Source: Vulcanimicrobiota bacterium
GTDB taxonomy: Bacteria; Vulcanimicrobiota; Vulcanimicrobiia; Vulcanimicrobiales; Vulcanimicrobiaceae
Direction: 5' to 3'
Assembly: GCA_027306845.1 (NCBI GenBank)
Contig: DAHUYY010000005.1
Location: 1 to 23,489, forward strand
DNA length: 23,489 nucleotides
In this document: positions 1-7,995 of the stretch, piece by piece
How positions within the stretch are numbered: position 1 is the stretch's first letter
Layout of the letters: each line of letters opens with the position of its first letter
Translations under genes and position numbers: made by a program
Notes under the pieces: generated by a model
Databases searched by the model: none
Seen by the model: the letters and a program-made list of their open reading frames with translations, nothing else
Told to the model about the DNA's origin: nothing

Positions 1-135
1 ATGGAGAAGTCGACACGAACGCCCCTCACCTCACGCGAGATCTGCGCGGCGCAAAAATGCGCGTTGGAAAATATAAGGAAGGGTTGCTACCGGGACCGGG
101 TAACTCCTTTCCACGAAGAATGCGAAAAATATTAG
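1..135 (+). CDS. Possible small or 5'-truncated ORF at the left edge (44 codons)
   Basis: A reading frame runs from an ATG at the first base to a TAG at 133-135 and encodes 44 residues with four cysteines (about positions 15, 20, 29 and 41). Because it starts exactly at the window edge, it could equally be the C-terminal end of a longer gene. I recognise no family. Its codon use is less GC-biased than the neighbours and nothing upstream is visible to judge a ribosome binding site. It lies 42 bases before xdhC on the same strand. Existence as a real gene is uncertain. Confidence 0.25.
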   Translation: MEKSTRTPLTSREICAAQKCALENIRKGCYRDRVTPFHEECEKY

Positions 136-143
136 TCAGACCT

Positions 144-149
144 TATAAT
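144..149 (+). promoter_or_regulatory. Candidate -10 element upstream of xdhC
   Basis: A perfect TATAAT hexamer lies 28 bases before the xdhC ATG, in an AT-rich patch that stands out from the GC-rich surroundings. No good -35 hexamer is visible at 16-18 bases upstream, so this is a partial match. If used, the leader would be only about 20 bases, and no Shine-Dalgarno sequence is apparent before the ATG at 178. Confidence 0.4.
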
Positions 150-177
150 AAAATGTCGACGAGCATAAAACAAATCG

Positions 178-1239
178 ATGCTTGATATTCTTTCTCGTAT
201 TGTGAACCTGCAAGACAAAGGGCGCGAGATCGCGATCGCGACGCTGGTAGAAGTGCGCGGATCCTCCGCGCGCGATCCGGGCGCAGCCTTCGCCGTCAGC
301 GATAACGGCGAGCTCCTCGGTGCCATCGGCGGCGGATGCGTGGAGGCGGCGCTGGTCGACGAAGCCCGCGAGGTCATGCGAGAAAGAAAAGCGCGAAGCA
401 TTTCCTACGGGCTCACGGAGCGCGAGGCGGGAGAGGTGGGGCTCGCGTGCGGGGGCACGTTAACGATTTTTCTCGATCTCCCCGACCCGAACTACTGCGC
501 GGAGTTAGAACGAACGTGCGATGAGCTTATCGCTCACGCGCTACGAATCGATGGTGAAAAAAGCGGCGCGCGAATGGCGATCTATCCGAATAGCCGGTTT
601 GGTACCTTAGGGGGCGTCGGCCTCGACGACGCAGTTGCGAGATACGTGTACGATCGTCCGCTGCGTGAAGCGGTGCGGGCCAATCTTGGTGGAGCGAGCG
701 TATTTATCGCACCGAAGCGCATCGCGCCGCACATGTATGTGTTTGGCGCCCTCGATTTTGCCGCAGCGACGATCGAGGTTGCGCACGCGCTTGGTTACGT
801 GGTGACGCTCTGCGACGCCCGTTCGGCTTTTGCAACCAAGGCGCGCTTTCCGAATGCAGATCGCATCGTCGTTGCGTGGCCGCACGAATTTCTGGCTGCG
901 GCGCCGATCGACGAACGAACTGCGATTGTTTCGTTCACGCACGATGAAAAATTCGACGTACCGTTACTTCTGGCGGCGGTGCGCTCTCGCGCCGGATACG
1001 TCGGAGCGGTCGGTAGCCGCGCGACGCACGCTCGCCGTGCCGAGGCGCTCCGCCAAGCCGGAATGACCGAGGCGGAGCTCTCGCGGATCTGCGCGCCGAT
1101 CGGGCTCGATATCGGAGCGCGAACTCCGCAAGAGACGGCGCTCGCGGTGCTCGCCGAAATCGTCGCGGTGGAACGCGGACGCTCGGGCGGAAGGCTCTCG
1201 CACGCAACGGGCGCGATTCGCGGCAGAGTCGGAGCGTGA
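178..1239 (+). CDS. xdhC: XdhC/CoxI family molybdenum-cofactor maturation protein
   Basis: The 353-residue protein matches the two-domain XdhC/CoxI family, which binds molybdenum cofactor and helps sulfurate and insert it into xanthine dehydrogenase or CO-dehydrogenase type enzymes in the cytoplasm. The N-terminal XdhC/CoxI domain (about 10-105) has the conserved GGGCVE motif and a later ACGGTLTIFLD segment. The C-terminal Rossmann-like XdhC domain (about 180-335) has MYVFGALDFAAA in place of the usual GAGHVA-type glycine loop, then YVGAVGSR and APIGLDIGARTPQETALAVLAEI, all typical of the family. The last four bases, GTGA, also start the next gene, so translation of the two is probably coupled. 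No molybdenum hydroxylase genes lie in the window; they may be to the left or elsewhere. Confidence 0.9.
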   Translation: MLDILSRIVNLQDKGREIAIATLVEVRGSSARDPGAAFAVSDNGELLGAIGGGCVEAALVDEAREVMRERKARSISYGLTEREAGEVGLACGGTLTIFLDLPDPNYCAELERTCDELIAHALRIDGEKSGARMAIYPNSRFGTLGGVGLDDAVARYVYDRPLREAVRANLGGASVFIAPKRIAPHMYVFGALDFAAATIEVAHALGYVVTLCDARSAFATKARFPNADRIVVAWPHEFLAAAPIDERTAIVSFTHDEKFDVPLLLAAVRSRAGYVGAVGSRATHARRAEALRQAGMTEAELSRICAPIGLDIGARTPQETALAVLAEIVAVERGRSGGRLSHATGAIRGRVGA

Positions 1240-1811
1240 AGGCGAATGCCGTCGTCCTCGCCGCGGGTGCGGCGCGGCGCATGGGCGAGCAAAAGCTGTT
1301 GCTCGAAATCGGCGGCGTTCCGATGCTCGCGCGCGTGCTCGCTGCATGCGCGCATCTTCCGACACTCGTGGTCGGAGCAGCGAGCCTGCGCTCGTTCGTG
1401 GAGCGCAGCGGCGCTCGCTATATCGCGAACGACGAGCCGGACTTGGGAATGTCGCACTCACTCGCTCTCGGCAACGCTGAGGCCGAGCCCGGTGCTGGGC
1501 TCTTGGTGCTCCTCGGCGATAAACCGCTCGTGACGCGCGAACTGATCGACCGGGTCCTCGCGGAGGCGGGTGGGAGCGATATTTGTTTTCCGCAGCGCGA
1601 GGGCGTCGGCGGCCACCCGGTCTATCTCTCGCCCCACGCGCGCGAACGAATCGCAAGCCTTCCACGCGGTGACTCGATTCAACGTTTACGCGACGACCCC
1701 ACGTTGCAACGCCGAGCGCTGGAGATCGCCGAGATCGGCGCCTATGCCGATGTTGACGATGTCGAAGCACTCGATCGCATGCGAATCTGCACCGGGATTC
1801 AAGAGCCCTAG
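1236..1811 (+). CDS. mocA: MobA-like nucleotidyltransferase, probable molybdopterin cytidylyltransferase
   Basis: The 191-residue protein has the signature of the MobA-like NTP transferase fold: VVLAAGAARRMGEQKLLL near the N-terminus binds the nucleotide, and VLLGDKPLVTRELI around residue 90 carries the metal-binding aspartate. A GGHPVYL segment near 125 corresponds to the (R)GHPV motif of MocA, with glycine in place of the usual arginine. MocA makes molybdopterin cytosine dinucleotide, the cofactor form used by xanthine dehydrogenase-type enzymes. Its position directly after xdhC with a GTGA overlap supports that role over MobA. The start is GTG at 1236. It could instead act on another pyranopterin or sugar substrate, but context makes this less likely. 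Confidence 0.82.
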   Translation: MKANAVVLAAGAARRMGEQKLLLEIGGVPMLARVLAACAHLPTLVVGAASLRSFVERSGARYIANDEPDLGMSHSLALGNAEAEPGAGLLVLLGDKPLVTRELIDRVLAEAGGSDICFPQREGVGGHPVYLSPHARERIASLPRGDSIQRLRDDPTLQRRALEIAEIGAYADVDDVEALDRMRICTGIQEP

Positions 1812-1885
1812 GTTCGCGCCGTTCTGAAGGTAGCCGTGCGCGCGCATCTAAAGGCGCCGGGTACGAGCGACAAGCGAGGAACGGT

Positions 1886-2371
1886 ATGGCCGATACGACG
1901 CATCACTATCGCGTGCAAATGACCTGGACTGGAAGCAACGGTGTTGGAACCACCTCCTATCGAAGCTACGGGCGCGAATACGAATTAACGGTAAATGGAA
2001 AGGCGACGATGCGAGGCTCCGCCGATCCACAGTACCGCGGCGATCCAACCTTGTGGAACCCCGAAGAACTTTTTCTTGCTTCGCTCAGCGCGTGCCATCA
2101 ACTATGGTATCTCCATCTCTGCGCGAACGCCGGGGTTGTCGTCCAAGCGTACGAAGATCGGGCGGAGAGCAGCATGGTCGTTCACGACGACGGAAGCGGT
2201 GAATTCGTCTCGGTGCTCCTGCGCCCGGCGGTCACCATCGCCCGTGGCTCGAGCCGCGAGCGTGCGATCGCGATGCACGATGAGGCGGGCAAAATGTGCT
2301 TCCTCGCTCGCTCGGTCAACTTTCCGGTCGCGCACGAACCGGCGGTCGCATTCGAACCGAGCGCATCGTGA
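1886..2371 (+). CDS. OsmC family protein (peroxiredoxin-like)
   Basis: A 161-residue OsmC/Ohr superfamily protein. These cytoplasmic enzymes reduce organic hydroperoxides with a pair of cysteines. The expected segments are present: NPEELFLASLSACH with Cys70, and KMCFLARSVNFPV with Cys138, the two candidate catalytic cysteines. The sequence fits the YhfA/OsmC-like branch rather than classical Ohr, because an extra HLCANAG segment follows Cys70. The ATG at 1886 is preceded by a GAGGA Shine-Dalgarno at good spacing. It starts 74 bases after mocA, so it may be a separate unit. Its stop shares the bases GTGA with the next gene's start. Confidence 0.85.
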   Translation: MADTTHHYRVQMTWTGSNGVGTTSYRSYGREYELTVNGKATMRGSADPQYRGDPTLWNPEELFLASLSACHQLWYLHLCANAGVVVQAYEDRAESSMVVHDDGSGEFVSVLLRPAVTIARGSSRERAIAMHDEAGKMCFLARSVNFPVAHEPAVAFEPSAS

Positions 2372-3984
2372 TACGACGATATGCCGCGGTAGCGCTTCTG
2401 CTCTTCCTCGCCGCGTGCTCGCACGGGGCGCGAGTCAACGCACCGCCGGGCACCGTACGCTTTGCAATCGCCGCCGACCCGACGACGCTCGATCCGCTCT
2501 TTCTTACCCCCGATGCAGCTTCGGTCGATCAACAGATCGCACGTCTGCTCTTCGAACCCTTCGTCGATCTCGACGCGCGCGGAGAGTTGGTTCCGGTGTT
2601 GCTTCGCACGATTCCCACGCAGAGCAATGGCGGTATCTCCGCCGACGGGCGCACGATCGTCTATCACCTGCGTCGCGGAGTTCGCTGGAGCGACGGGCAG
2701 CCGGTAACGAGTGCCGACGTGCTCTTCACCTTACACGCGATTCTCGACCCGAAAAACCCGGTTCGAACGCGCGAAGGATATAAACTCATCGACCGCGCCG
2801 TAGCGCCGAACGCATATACCGTCGTCCTGCACCTGAAAAAGGCCTGGGCGCCCGCCGTCGCGACGTTTTTTTCGTATGGAATCGAACCGTACGCTGTCGT
2901 TCCCGCTCACGTGCTCGCTCGCGTGCGTTCCTTGCGAACCGCACGCTTCAACGGCGACCCAACCGTCAGCGACGGCCCTTATCGCTTCGTTTCCTGGCGG
3001 CGCGGCGACCGGTTAACCTTGAGCGCCAATCCGCTCTATTGGCGCGGAGCGCCGAAAGTAAAGCGGATCGTCGCGCGCATCGTCACCGACCCCGGAACGA
3101 ACCTCACCTTGCTGCGAACCGGCGAGATAGACTGGAACCTCATCGCTCCCGCGCAACAGGCGGCGCTGCGAGGCGCGAGATCGATTCACATCATGCGCGT
3201 TCCGACCAGCGTGATCGCCGGTATCGCAATGAATCTCGGGCACGGCCCGCTTCGCGACCTCCGAGTGCGACGAGCGATCGCCGAAAGCATCGACCGCCGC
3301 GCGATCTCGCGCAAAATTACGCTTGGCGTCTATCCCGTCGCCGAAACGCTACAGCCGAGCTATTCGTGGGCGCTCGACCGGAAGGTGCGCGCTCCCGGGT
3401 ACCATCCAAAGCGCGCCGATGCATTGCTGCGAGCCGCAGGTTGGCGGCGCGGCCCCAACGGCATGCGCGCGAAAAACGGCAAAGCGTTGCACCTCCTCTA
3501 CGTACAGTTCCCCGAATCGACGACCGGCGTTCTCGTCGCAACGTTTATTCAGCAGGCGCTCGAGGCGCGTGGAATAGCCGTAACGTTGAAGAGCGTGAGC
3601 AACGCGCAACTCTTTCTGCCGAAAGACGGCACCTTAGCGCGCGGGCAATTCGACCTCGCGTATATTCCTTGGACGATGGGAATCGATCCCGACGACTCGT
3701 CGATCCTTCGGTGCGGCGCTTCGGAGAATTACATGCGCTGGTGCGACCCGGTCGTCGACCAACTCGAGCGGCGGGTGCTCGAAACGAGCTCGCGCCGCGT
3801 TCGGCGGCGGCTCTACGGACGCATCGAAGCGCGCGTCGCCTCCCAGGTGCCGCTCCTCGTGCTCTTCGACGCAACGTATCTCTATGCGTACGATGAAAGG
3901 CTTGAGGGCTTTGCGCCGAATCCCGTCCTTCCGACCGCTACTGCTTGGGCCTGGCGCGTACGTTCGGCCCTCTCTCGGAGGTAA
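2368..3984 (+). CDS. ABC transporter substrate-binding lipoprotein, peptide/nickel (SBP_bac_5) type
   Basis: From the GTG at 2368 this is a 538-residue lipoprotein: MIRRYAAVALLLFLAAC is a lipoprotein signal peptide with lipobox LAAC and Cys17 as the lipidated residue. A longer frame from 2296 would bury this signal inside the protein and overlap osmC by 76 bases, so I reject it. The mature part has the family features: ADPTTLDPLF at the N-terminus, RRGVRWSDGQPVTSADVLFT, SDGPYRFVSWRRGD, and VRRAIAESIDRRAI. Such proteins capture oligopeptides or similar solutes outside the membrane and deliver them to an ABC permease. No permease or ATPase gene is adjacent, so it is an orphan here and its substrate cannot be assigned. 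Confidence 0.88.
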   Translation: MIRRYAAVALLLFLAACSHGARVNAPPGTVRFAIAADPTTLDPLFLTPDAASVDQQIARLLFEPFVDLDARGELVPVLLRTIPTQSNGGISADGRTIVYHLRRGVRWSDGQPVTSADVLFTLHAILDPKNPVRTREGYKLIDRAVAPNAYTVVLHLKKAWAPAVATFFSYGIEPYAVVPAHVLARVRSLRTARFNGDPTVSDGPYRFVSWRRGDRLTLSANPLYWRGAPKVKRIVARIVTDPGTNLTLLRTGEIDWNLIAPAQQAALRGARSIHIMRVPTSVIAGIAMNLGHGPLRDLRVRRAIAESIDRRAISRKITLGVYPVAETLQPSYSWALDRKVRAPGYHPKRADALLRAAGWRRGPNGMRAKNGKALHLLYVQFPESTTGVLVATFIQQALEARGIAVTLKSVSNAQLFLPKDGTLARGQFDLAYIPWTMGIDPDDSSILRCGASENYMRWCDPVVDQLERRVLETSSRRVRRRLYGRIEARVASQVPLLVLFDATYLYAYDERLEGFAPNPVLPTATAWAWRVRSALSRR

Positions 3985-3987
3985 TGC

Positions 3988-4500
3988 ATGTCCGTTGCTG
4001 CTGTCGTCGGCGCCGCCCTCTCGCATATCTATCTCGTGTTTTACGCGCTCGCCGTTATCGTTTGGTGGAGAACGATGCGAAGAGCACGCTCGGAGCACCG
4101 CGCGCTCGACAGCGCATTCGTGTTTTGGGGAGAGTTGCTCTTTTGGTACGGGGGGCTCACCCTCATTTGGGCGGGCTTCTTTCACGGGTACGAACAGAGC
4201 ATTGCCGCGAGGAGCATCGGCTGGCAGCCGAGCCCCTTCGAATACGAACTCGGTTGGTTCGAAATTGGTATCGGCCTTGCGGCGCTCCTTGTCCGGCGAC
4301 AGAACTACGGTTATCGGCTCGCGTTAACGATTCCGATCGTGATTTTCTCGTTCGCAGCCGCCGCGCAACATATCGCGCTGATGCTGACGAAACATAATTT
4401 TGCGCCGAACAACGCCGGGATGATGCTATGGCTCAACGATATCATCATGCCGCTGATCCTCGCCTGGGCTGCTTTTGCCGCGCGAGATGCCGGCCGCTGA
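3988..4500 (+). CDS. Small integral membrane protein, DUF6790-like
   Basis: A 170-residue hydrophobic protein with about five likely membrane spans (roughly 4-26, 45-64, 85-102, 110-132 and 145-165). The pattern FFHGYEQSIAARSIGW followed by SPFEYELGWFEIGIG and, later, NFAPNNAG and a conserved D-x-x-x-P resembles the DUF6790 family of uncharacterised bacterial membrane proteins. That assignment is from memory of the family pattern. A strong GGAGG Shine-Dalgarno at 3977-3981 sits six bases before the ATG. It begins three bases after the substrate-binding protein, so the two are likely co-transcribed. It does not look like an ABC permease. Function is unknown. Confidence 0.75.
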   Translation: MSVAAVVGAALSHIYLVFYALAVIVWWRTMRRARSEHRALDSAFVFWGELLFWYGGLTLIWAGFFHGYEQSIAARSIGWQPSPFEYELGWFEIGIGLAALLVRRQNYGYRLALTIPIVIFSFAAAAQHIALMLTKHNFAPNNAGMMLWLNDIIMPLILAWAAFAARDAGR

Positions 4501-4514
4501 ACTCGGCCGGCATC
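4486..4514. terminator. Hairpin between convergent genes, probable bidirectional terminator
   Basis: GATGCCGGCC (4486-4495) pairs perfectly with GGCCGGCATC (4505-4514) around a 9-base loop, giving a 10-bp GC-rich stem. The stem includes the last codons and the loop includes the TGA of the plus-strand membrane-protein gene. A T-containing but not clean T-rich stretch follows. It sits between the ends of two convergent genes, the usual place for a shared terminator. Confidence 0.6.
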
Positions 4515-4525
4515 TTATCGCCTAT

Positions 4526-7500
4526 TTAGGGTAGCGGAAGTAGTGCCGATAACTCGTGCGGCATCGCAATCGTAATGATGCCGGGAACGTAGAGGAGCGG
4601 ACCGCCGGCGGCGGCGCTCGCAACGTCGATACGCACCAACGCATTATCGCGCATGTCGATAACGTACGCACTCGCTCCGCCGGGTGTAAACGCAGCCTCG
4701 AACGGGGCGCCTCCGCCGACGAGGTCGGGAAGCGAGCGACGCGCCGGGAGATCGATCGGCGTTACCGAGATACCGTCGAGATTCGGAACGTAGGCAAGCT
4801 TGCCGTTCGGTGCGATCGCCACCATCTGTGCCTGTGCGCCTGCAGGAAGAACAGCAAGCGTTTGCAGCGTTGCGGCGTCGAGCACGGAGACGTCGTCGCT
4901 ACGATTGTTGGCGACATAGAGCGTGCGTCCGTCGGGTGAGAGCGCGATCCCCGTCGGTTCGCGGCCGACGGCGACTGCCGGGAGCGCGCGCTGCGTCTTT
5001 AAATCGACGGGAGTAACGGTATCGGCGCCCTGGTCGGTGACGTAGATACGCGAAGCATCGGGAGCGACGGCGATCCACCGCGGCGCCTTGCCAACCGCAA
5101 TCGGTGCGCCGACCTCGAACGTTGCAACGTCGATGCGCTCCACCGTGTCGGCACGATAGTTCGCAACCCAGATTCCGTTGCCGTGCGCAGAGAGCGCGAG
5201 TCCGTCGGGGCTCTTCACCGGAATCGTCGCGACCACGCGGCGAGCGAGCGTATTAATAACGGTGACGCTATCGCCACCGCGGTTGCCGACGAAGAGCATG
5301 CGGTTGTTGCGCGAGAGAACCGCATCGAGCGGATGGCGCCCAACGGCGATCGCCGCTCCGCGGGCCTTCGTGCGAAGGTCGTAGGGGATCACCGTTCCTT
5401 TCGAGCGGTCGACAAGCCATGCAAGGGTATCGGGGTCGATCCCGTTCGCGGCGGTGCGATAGAGTCGCAGCGCGGGGAAGCGGGCGCCGTTGCCCGCACG
5501 CGCGATGATGCGGATATCGTAGAGCCCCGCCGGCGCGCCGGCGCTTGCGAGCGTCAGCGGGATATCGATACGCCCGTCGCCGGGCACGCTGAGCGAACCC
5601 GTCGACGGTGAGACGCCTGCGGGCGAAGCGACCGCGCTGCTCCACGTAACGCGATGCGCGCGCGAATCAGGATTGGCGATGGCGAATCCGTCGGGAGTGC
5701 GAAGAATCGTCATCGCCGTCGATGCGGGAAAATGTACGTTCGCGGGCGCGTAAGAAGGCGGAGCGTCGGCGCGAGCGCTTCCCCACGAGCGATTCGGCTG
5801 CGCCGCGAGCGTAAACGCAAGATGCAACCTGCCGCTCTGCGGCAGCGCGATCCAGGGGCGACTCCACGGATGCCCGTCGACTGCGAGACTCCGAACGTAG
5901 GGCATATTCGGTGCGGCCTGCGGTGCATCGATGGTGATAACGGGGCCGTGCGAGGGCGTGATGACCGCATGCGTAAAGAGCGGCGCACCGAGATCGAGAT
6001 AGCGTTCGGCCGGGTTCTGCGGATAGAGCCCGAGTGCGCTCCACACGTACCACGCACTCATCGTTCCGAGATCGTCGTTACCCGGGAGCCCATCGGGGCG
6101 ATCGCCCCATAAGCGCGTCATCGCCGCGCGGGTGACGCGCTCTTCACGCCACGGCGCGCCTGCCGAAAGATAGGCCCACGGGCTGCCGATGCTCGGCTCG
6201 TTCCCGAGCCACGCGTAAGGTTCGCTCTGCCCCGCATTGAGATGGGTAAAGAATGTATCGAGGCGTTTTCGCGCCGCGGCGCGGCCGCCCATACCTTGGA
6301 AGAGATCGCGGAGATCCTGCGGCACCATCCAGGTATATTGCGCGGCGTTCCCTTCCTGGAAGCCGCTCTGCCCATTCTCCCCGATCTTCGTGCGTTCGAA
6401 TGCACCACCGGGGCCACGCGGCGCGATCTCTCCGAGCGAACGATCGAAGAGGTGCGACCAATTCGAACTGCTTTTAAGAAACGCCGCGGCGACGGCGCGT
6501 TCGTGGAGCGCGCGCGCAAATGCGGAGATCGCGAAATCATCGAGACTATATTCCAGCGTCTCGGATGCGCCGTTTGGAACCGGAGAGACGGAGGTCGTGT
6601 AGACGTTGGGGATATAGCCGAGACGATTGAAATCGCCGCCGGCGGGGCGCTCCTGGTACCAGCCGAATGCCGGAGGGGCGTTGGTATCGTTCGCACCCTT
6701 CACCATCGCGGTTAACGCGCGGTGGAGCGAAAAATCTCTCGCGCCGAAGGCGTATGCACCGGCGATAACCGGATCGACGGAATCGCCACCCATCACGCTC
6801 GTCGGCGCGTTGGCGAGCGCCCAACGCGGCAGCCAACCACCCTGGCCTGCAGCATCGACAAGCGACTGCATCATATCGCTCGTGCGATGCGGAAAGAGCA
6901 GCGCGAGCAACGGAATTTCGGTGCGATAAATATCCCAGTCCGAAAAATTCGCATAAAACGCATGCCCCGCCGCCACGCGATGCACCTTCCCGTCGAAACC
7001 CCGATAGCGGCCGTCGGCATCGCTAAAGAGATTGGGGTGCAGCATCGTGTGATAGAGCGCGCTATAAAACGTGCGCAAGTTCTCGGTGCTGCCGCCGGAG
7101 ACGCGGACGCGGCCGAGGACGCGATTCCAGCGTTCGAGCGCGCGATCGCGAACCGCGATAATACTCCAGGAGCGTGCCGATTCACGGAGGTTTCGCCACG
7201 CGCCGCGCTCGCTGACAAACGAAATCGCTACTTGCATGCGAACGCTGCGATGCGTCGTCGTGTCAAAGCGCAGCCAAGCGCCTGCGGTGCGCCCGGCACC
7301 GTTATCGTAGAGCCCCGATGCGGCGAAGGGGCGATTGAAGCGTGCCGCCATATAGATCGTAAAGCGATCCGGCATGCCGCAAAAATGTCCGCTCTGCGCG
7401 CTTGCTTCCAGCGCATTCGTTCCAATGATGCGGATGGTGGCATTACTGACGCCGGCTTGGTCGGAGGCGGGGTTGACGGCGAGCAGTGCATCTTGCGAAC

Positions 7501-7990
7501 GAGGGAAGGTGAAGCGGCCCAACCCGCTGCGCGAGCGCACCGTGAGTTCGCTGCGAATCCCCGGTTTTCCGAGCGTTACCGCGTAATAACCCGGCACCGC
7601 GATTTCGTTGACGTGAGAGAACGGCTGCGAGATACCCTGCAGCGTTCTCGGTGGCGAGCCGACGAGCGGCAGCACCGCAAAATCTCCGAAGACGTTGCAA
7701 CCGGGGCCGCTGAGGTGCGTCATGCTAAAACCGGTGATCGTCGAATCGTTGAATTCATAGCCGCCGCCGGCATTCTGTGACGGCGTATCGGGGCTCCACT
7801 GGAGCATGCCGAAGGGAACGTCGGCGCCGGGAAAATCGTCGATCGGGCCGCCGAGCGGCGTTCCCGACGTGCCGACGAAGGGATCGACATACGAGACCGG
7901 AGTCGTCGTCGTGCGCGCCGCGGCGGCGACGGAGGTGCCGAAGAGTGCGAGCGCTACGAATGCTCGCAAAACGTTCCGTAGCACTCGCAT
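4526..7990 (-). CDS. Secreted GH92 alpha-mannosidase fused to a YVTN-type beta-propeller
   Basis: The 1154-residue protein has an N-terminal signal peptide (about 1-25). A glycoside hydrolase family 92 domain follows (about 33-740), recognisable from SYVDPFVGT, PGADVPFGMLQWSPDT, GFSMTHLSGPGC, FQEGNAAQYTWMVPQD near 547 and GNDDLGTMSAWYVWSALG near 637. GH92 enzymes are calcium-dependent exo-alpha-mannosidases acting on mannans and N-glycans; the Glu in QEGN and the Asp pair in GNDD fall where the catalytic acid and base lie. An Ig-like linker (about 760-850) leads to a C-terminal propeller of about 300 residues with repeated SPDGRTLYVANNRSDDVSV-type blades. In QEGNAAQY and VPQD, Ala and Gln replace residues that I recall as usually Trp and His. 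It is the last gene of the minus-strand operon, three bases after pntB. AGGAG touches the ATG, so the GTG at 7984-7982 may be the true start. Confidence 0.9.
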   Translation of the reverse strand: MRVLRNVLRAFVALALFGTSVAAAARTTTTPVSYVDPFVGTSGTPLGGPIDDFPGADVPFGMLQWSPDTPSQNAGGGYEFNDSTITGFSMTHLSGPGCNVFGDFAVLPLVGSPPRTLQGISQPFSHVNEIAVPGYYAVTLGKPGIRSELTVRSRSGLGRFTFPRSQDALLAVNPASDQAGVSNATIRIIGTNALEASAQSGHFCGMPDRFTIYMAARFNRPFAASGLYDNGAGRTAGAWLRFDTTTHRSVRMQVAISFVSERGAWRNLRESARSWSIIAVRDRALERWNRVLGRVRVSGGSTENLRTFYSALYHTMLHPNLFSDADGRYRGFDGKVHRVAAGHAFYANFSDWDIYRTEIPLLALLFPHRTSDMMQSLVDAAGQGGWLPRWALANAPTSVMGGDSVDPVIAGAYAFGARDFSLHRALTAMVKGANDTNAPPAFGWYQERPAGGDFNRLGYIPNVYTTSVSPVPNGASETLEYSLDDFAISAFARALHERAVAAAFLKSSSNWSHLFDRSLGEIAPRGPGGAFERTKIGENGQSGFQEGNAAQYTWMVPQDLRDLFQGMGGRAAARKRLDTFFTHLNAGQSEPYAWLGNEPSIGSPWAYLSAGAPWREERVTRAAMTRLWGDRPDGLPGNDDLGTMSAWYVWSALGLYPQNPAERYLDLGAPLFTHAVITPSHGPVITIDAPQAAPNMPYVRSLAVDGHPWSRPWIALPQSGRLHLAFTLAAQPNRSWGSARADAPPSYAPANVHFPASTAMTILRTPDGFAIANPDSRAHRVTWSSAVASPAGVSPSTGSLSVPGDGRIDIPLTLASAGAPAGLYDIRIIARAGNGARFPALRLYRTAANGIDPDTLAWLVDRSKGTVIPYDLRTKARGAAIAVGRHPLDAVLSRNNRMLFVGNRGGDSVTVINTLARRVVATIPVKSPDGLALSAHGNGIWVANYRADTVERIDVATFEVGAPIAVGKAPRWIAVAPDASRIYVTDQGADTVTPVDLKTQRALPAVAVGREPTGIALSPDGRTLYVANNRSDDVSVLDAATLQTLAVLPAGAQAQMVAIAPNGKLAYVPNLDGISVTPIDLPARRSLPDLVGGGAPFEAAFTPGGASAYVIDMRDNALVRIDVASAAAGGPLLYVPGIITIAMPHELSALLPLP

Positions 7991-7995
7991 CTCCT
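7991..7995 (-). promoter_or_regulatory. Shine-Dalgarno sequence that bears on the GH92 start choice
   Basis: On the minus strand AGGAG (7995-7991) directly abuts the ATG at 7990-7988 with no spacer, which is too close for efficient initiation. The third codon is GTG (7984-7982) and lies six bases after the AGGAG, a normal spacing. The site also overlaps the pntB stop codon, so the two genes are probably translationally coupled. Confidence 0.55.

Noticed and set aside
2296..2367. Upstream start for the substrate-binding lipoprotein
   Set aside because: It would put 24 extra residues before a good lipoprotein signal peptide and overlap osmC by 76 bases; GTG 2368 gives the standard arrangement.
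6722..7780. 352-codon plus-strand open frame antisense to the GH92 gene
   Set aside because: It lies wholly inside a clearly recognised GH92 domain on the other strand, its product is arginine-rich with no recognisable motif, and such shadows are expected in GC-rich DNA.
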